Shown: one piece after another, positions 62,666 through 64,000 of the stretch | Numbering within the stretch: the first letter of the stretch is position 1 | How the letters are laid out: every line of letters begins with the position of its first letter | NCBI RefSeq assembly: GCF_963668385.1 | Contig: NZ_OY764327.1 | Coordinates: forward strand, 1,550,001 to 1,614,000 | Reading direction: 5' to 3' | DNA from: an uncultured Carboxylicivirga sp. | GTDB lineage: Bacteria; Bacteroidota; Bacteroidia; Bacteroidales; Marinilabiliaceae | Length of the DNA stretch: 64,000 nt | The notes under the pieces: model-generated | The model's database searches: none | Told to the model about the DNA's origin: nothing | The model's input: the letters and a program-made list of their open reading frames with translations, nothing else | Position numbers and translations under genes: made by a program

Positions 62666-63565
62666 TTAAAAACTTAATAAAGTTAGGCCAACTGTGTATG
62701 GATATAGTTCCGGTCCTTTGTTCGATGAATAAAAGGTAGAAAAATTATAAGATCCATAAAGCTTAATAAAGCGATAACCCATGCGAACCATCACGCCGTA
62801 TTGAAATGGATTTACATTGATATCTTGTTTGTTCTTTTCTTTGTTACGCGATCCACCATCGTAATATACCATTTTCGATCGTCCCCAAAGGCGAAAGCCA
62901 GCGTATGGTCCAGCCGATATGAAAAAACGATGAGCATCGTTCGAAGCGGGTAATTGCCACTCGAGCAATAATGGGAAGTTAATAAAGGTAGATGTAATTT
63001 TGTTTTTCGTTATATCGTATTGGTCAGGAATAGGTACACCTTCGGTAATATTAGTCTCTGAATTTTTTACAAAATAATAAGGAGTATCGGTACGGTAATT
63101 ATACCATGTAATTCCCGAGCCCATCACAAGGCCAAGGTTGTTTTTGTTGCGTTGCAGTCCAATATTGTATTGCAAAAAGTTAATGCTGAAGGTAACAGAT
63201 TTGCCTTGGTTTAAATCCATAAAACTAGCATCAGATGGTAAACTGGTAGAGAAATCGGAGTTCATATAACCATTAAAACCTATGTCTATACCAGCCCAGT
63301 GTCCTTTGAATTTTTCTATAGGAAGACGTACCATTCTAACACGGGTTTTATTATGATCCTCAATAAAATCAATTCTTTTACGCCCAAACGTTATTTTGGT
63401 AATGGTGTCGTTAAAATCATCCACTTCAATATTAATACCAGGTACGACAACCTCTGTTTTTTGTCCGTTATCCGAAATGGTAACAATTTTAGTAACTGAC
63501 TTATCTTGTGCTTTTAATATCAGACCACAAAACAAAAATATTGAAGATATTAATAATCGATTCAT
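62666..63565 (-). CDS. Outer-membrane beta-barrel protein, paralog of the WG-repeat protein's barrel
   Basis: The 299-residue product has a signal peptide (MNRLLISSIFLFCGLILKAQ), a short N-terminal part with TKIVTISDNGQKTEVVVPG, and a barrel of about 200 residues rich in aromatic strands, including FINFPLLLEWQLP, QYGVMVRMGYRFIKLYGSYNFS and NKGPELYPYTVGL. The same order of motifs occurs in the C-terminal half of the next gene. No specific ligand is visible. It is the first gene of the pair on the minus strand. Confidence 0.75.
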   Translation of the reverse strand: MNRLLISSIFLFCGLILKAQDKSVTKIVTISDNGQKTEVVVPGINIEVDDFNDTITKITFGRKRIDFIEDHNKTRVRMVRLPIEKFKGHWAGIDIGFNGYMNSDFSTSLPSDASFMDLNQGKSVTFSINFLQYNIGLQRNKNNLGLVMGSGITWYNYRTDTPYYFVKNSETNITEGVPIPDQYDITKNKITSTFINFPLLLEWQLPASNDAHRFFISAGPYAGFRLWGRSKMVYYDGGSRNKEKNKQDINVNPFQYGVMVRMGYRFIKLYGSYNFSTFYSSNKGPELYPYTVGLTLLSF

Positions 63566-63833
63566 AGCTTAAAAATTTGAGTCGTAATGTTATTTATGAG
63601 GTAGGACGCCTCTCTCTTCGTAATGTTACAGCTGAATTTTATTTTTTTTTGAAGACTCAAACAAATTAATAAAAATGATGAGCTTGTTTGTGCTAAAAAA
63701 ACGGCAGTAATAAGTAAGAATAGATAGAAGCGATGTTTATTCCGATTAACAAGGCCTAATATTTGATGAAGGGTGTATCATAATTATAATAATATGAGTA
63801 TATTATATATACAAATCACACATTGATGAAGAT

Positions 63834-64000
63834 ATGTTAGTAGCAATTTTTACAGGGAGCCCCAGGAAAAATGGAAATACATATGCAATGTCCAGATTGT
63901 TAGCAAAGCAATTGGAGGATGATGAGATTGCTGTGGAGATATTTGATTTGTATGACCATGAGATTGAACATTGCATCGATTGCCGTGCTTGCAATCGCGA
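63834..64000 (+). CDS. Flavodoxin-family / NADPH-dependent FMN reductase, cut by the window end
   Basis: Only the first 55 residues are visible. The start FTGSPRKNGNTYAMSRLL is the FMN-phosphate loop of the iron-sulfur flavoprotein and NADPH-dependent FMN-reductase family, and IDCRACNR near residue 48 is the cysteine pair found in many of these (FMN_red, iron-sulfur flavoprotein type). It would catalyse electron transfer from NAD(P)H to flavin or quinones. The gene runs off the right edge. Confidence 0.8.
   Translation, partial: MLVAIFTGSPRKNGNTYAMSRLLAKQLEDDEIAVEIFDLYDHEIEHCIDCRACNR

Noticed and set aside
1..64000. tRNA or rRNA genes
   Set aside because: No cloverleaf with a conserved T-arm sequence and no rRNA sequence was recognised in the intergenic regions; a tRNAscan run would settle this.

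Overview
The window is AT-rich chromosomal DNA from a member of the Bacteroidota, most likely a free-living, possibly marine or sediment, Marinilabiliales/Bacteroidales-type organism. The evidence is a PorQ-like type IX secretion protein, a SusC-style TonB receptor with an N-terminal carboxypeptidase-like domain, the ftsX-DUF3098-uppP-truB-queA gene order, the purH-mreB-mreC-mreD-PBP2-rodA order, DUF4834, DUF5107 and DUF4374 proteins, promoter elements of the TAnnTTTG type, and the near absence of Shine-Dalgarno sequences. No tRNA, rRNA, CRISPR array, integrase, transposase or complete prophage was seen.

Layout. 1-9.8 kb: a large DUF5107/TPR protein, a large VIT/VWA/TPR/DUF2135 surface protein, a DUF819 membrane protein, an ankyrin lipoprotein and a PL9 pectate lyase lipoprotein. 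9.8-10.4 kb: a gene-free stretch holding a degenerate GC-rich 42-bp tandem repeat. 10.4-15.4 kb: a three-gene iron/xenosiderophore uptake locus of the XusABC type on the minus strand. 15.4-18 kb: a GreA-like protein, a PL10 pectate lyase and a NifX-like protein with a conserved-looking partner. 18-21.5 kb: a small outer-membrane protein, a DnaQ-like exonuclease, a DEAD-box helicase and TtcA. 21.6-27.2 kb: a five-gene surface-polysaccharide cluster (flippase, radical SAM, pyruvyl transferase, two glycosyltransferases). 27.4-31.2 kb: cell-envelope and tRNA-modification genes. 31.3-36.4 kb: universal stress protein, phosphofructokinase, APS/PAPS reductase, a flippase-like membrane protein and NDH-2. 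36.4-39.5 kb (minus): a hypothetical protein, PorQ, a YkgJ-type cysteine-cluster protein and an EamA transporter. 39.6-43.2 kb: dCMP deaminase, CtpA-type protease, PAP2 phosphatase, DUF4834. 43.2-45.1 kb (minus): ECF sigma with a putative anti-sigma, and acylphosphatase. 45.3-49.7 kb: an AAEX-type transporter, a beta-barrel protein, a pentapeptide protein and a KamA-family radical SAM enzyme. 49.9-57.2 kb (minus): the rod-shape/elongasome cluster with purH. 57.2-58.4 kb: no intact gene, but a decayed DUF559 endonuclease-like gene embedded among three palindromic repeats. 58.4-64 kb: a TIGR02594-type peptidoglycan hydrolase with an unknown partner, a MacB-like permease, two paralogous outer-membrane barrels (one fused to WG repeats), and the start of a flavodoxin-family gene cut by the window end.

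Most of the window is housekeeping. The parts most deserving a second look are the repeat/DUF559 element at 57.4-58.3 kb, the 42-bp repeat array at 10.0-10.35 kb, the hydrolase plus unknown protein pair at 58.4-59.6 kb, the stand-alone NifX-like protein with a cysteine tail, and the WG-repeat/barrel paralog pair. Functional assignments rest on motifs read by eye; no database search was run.
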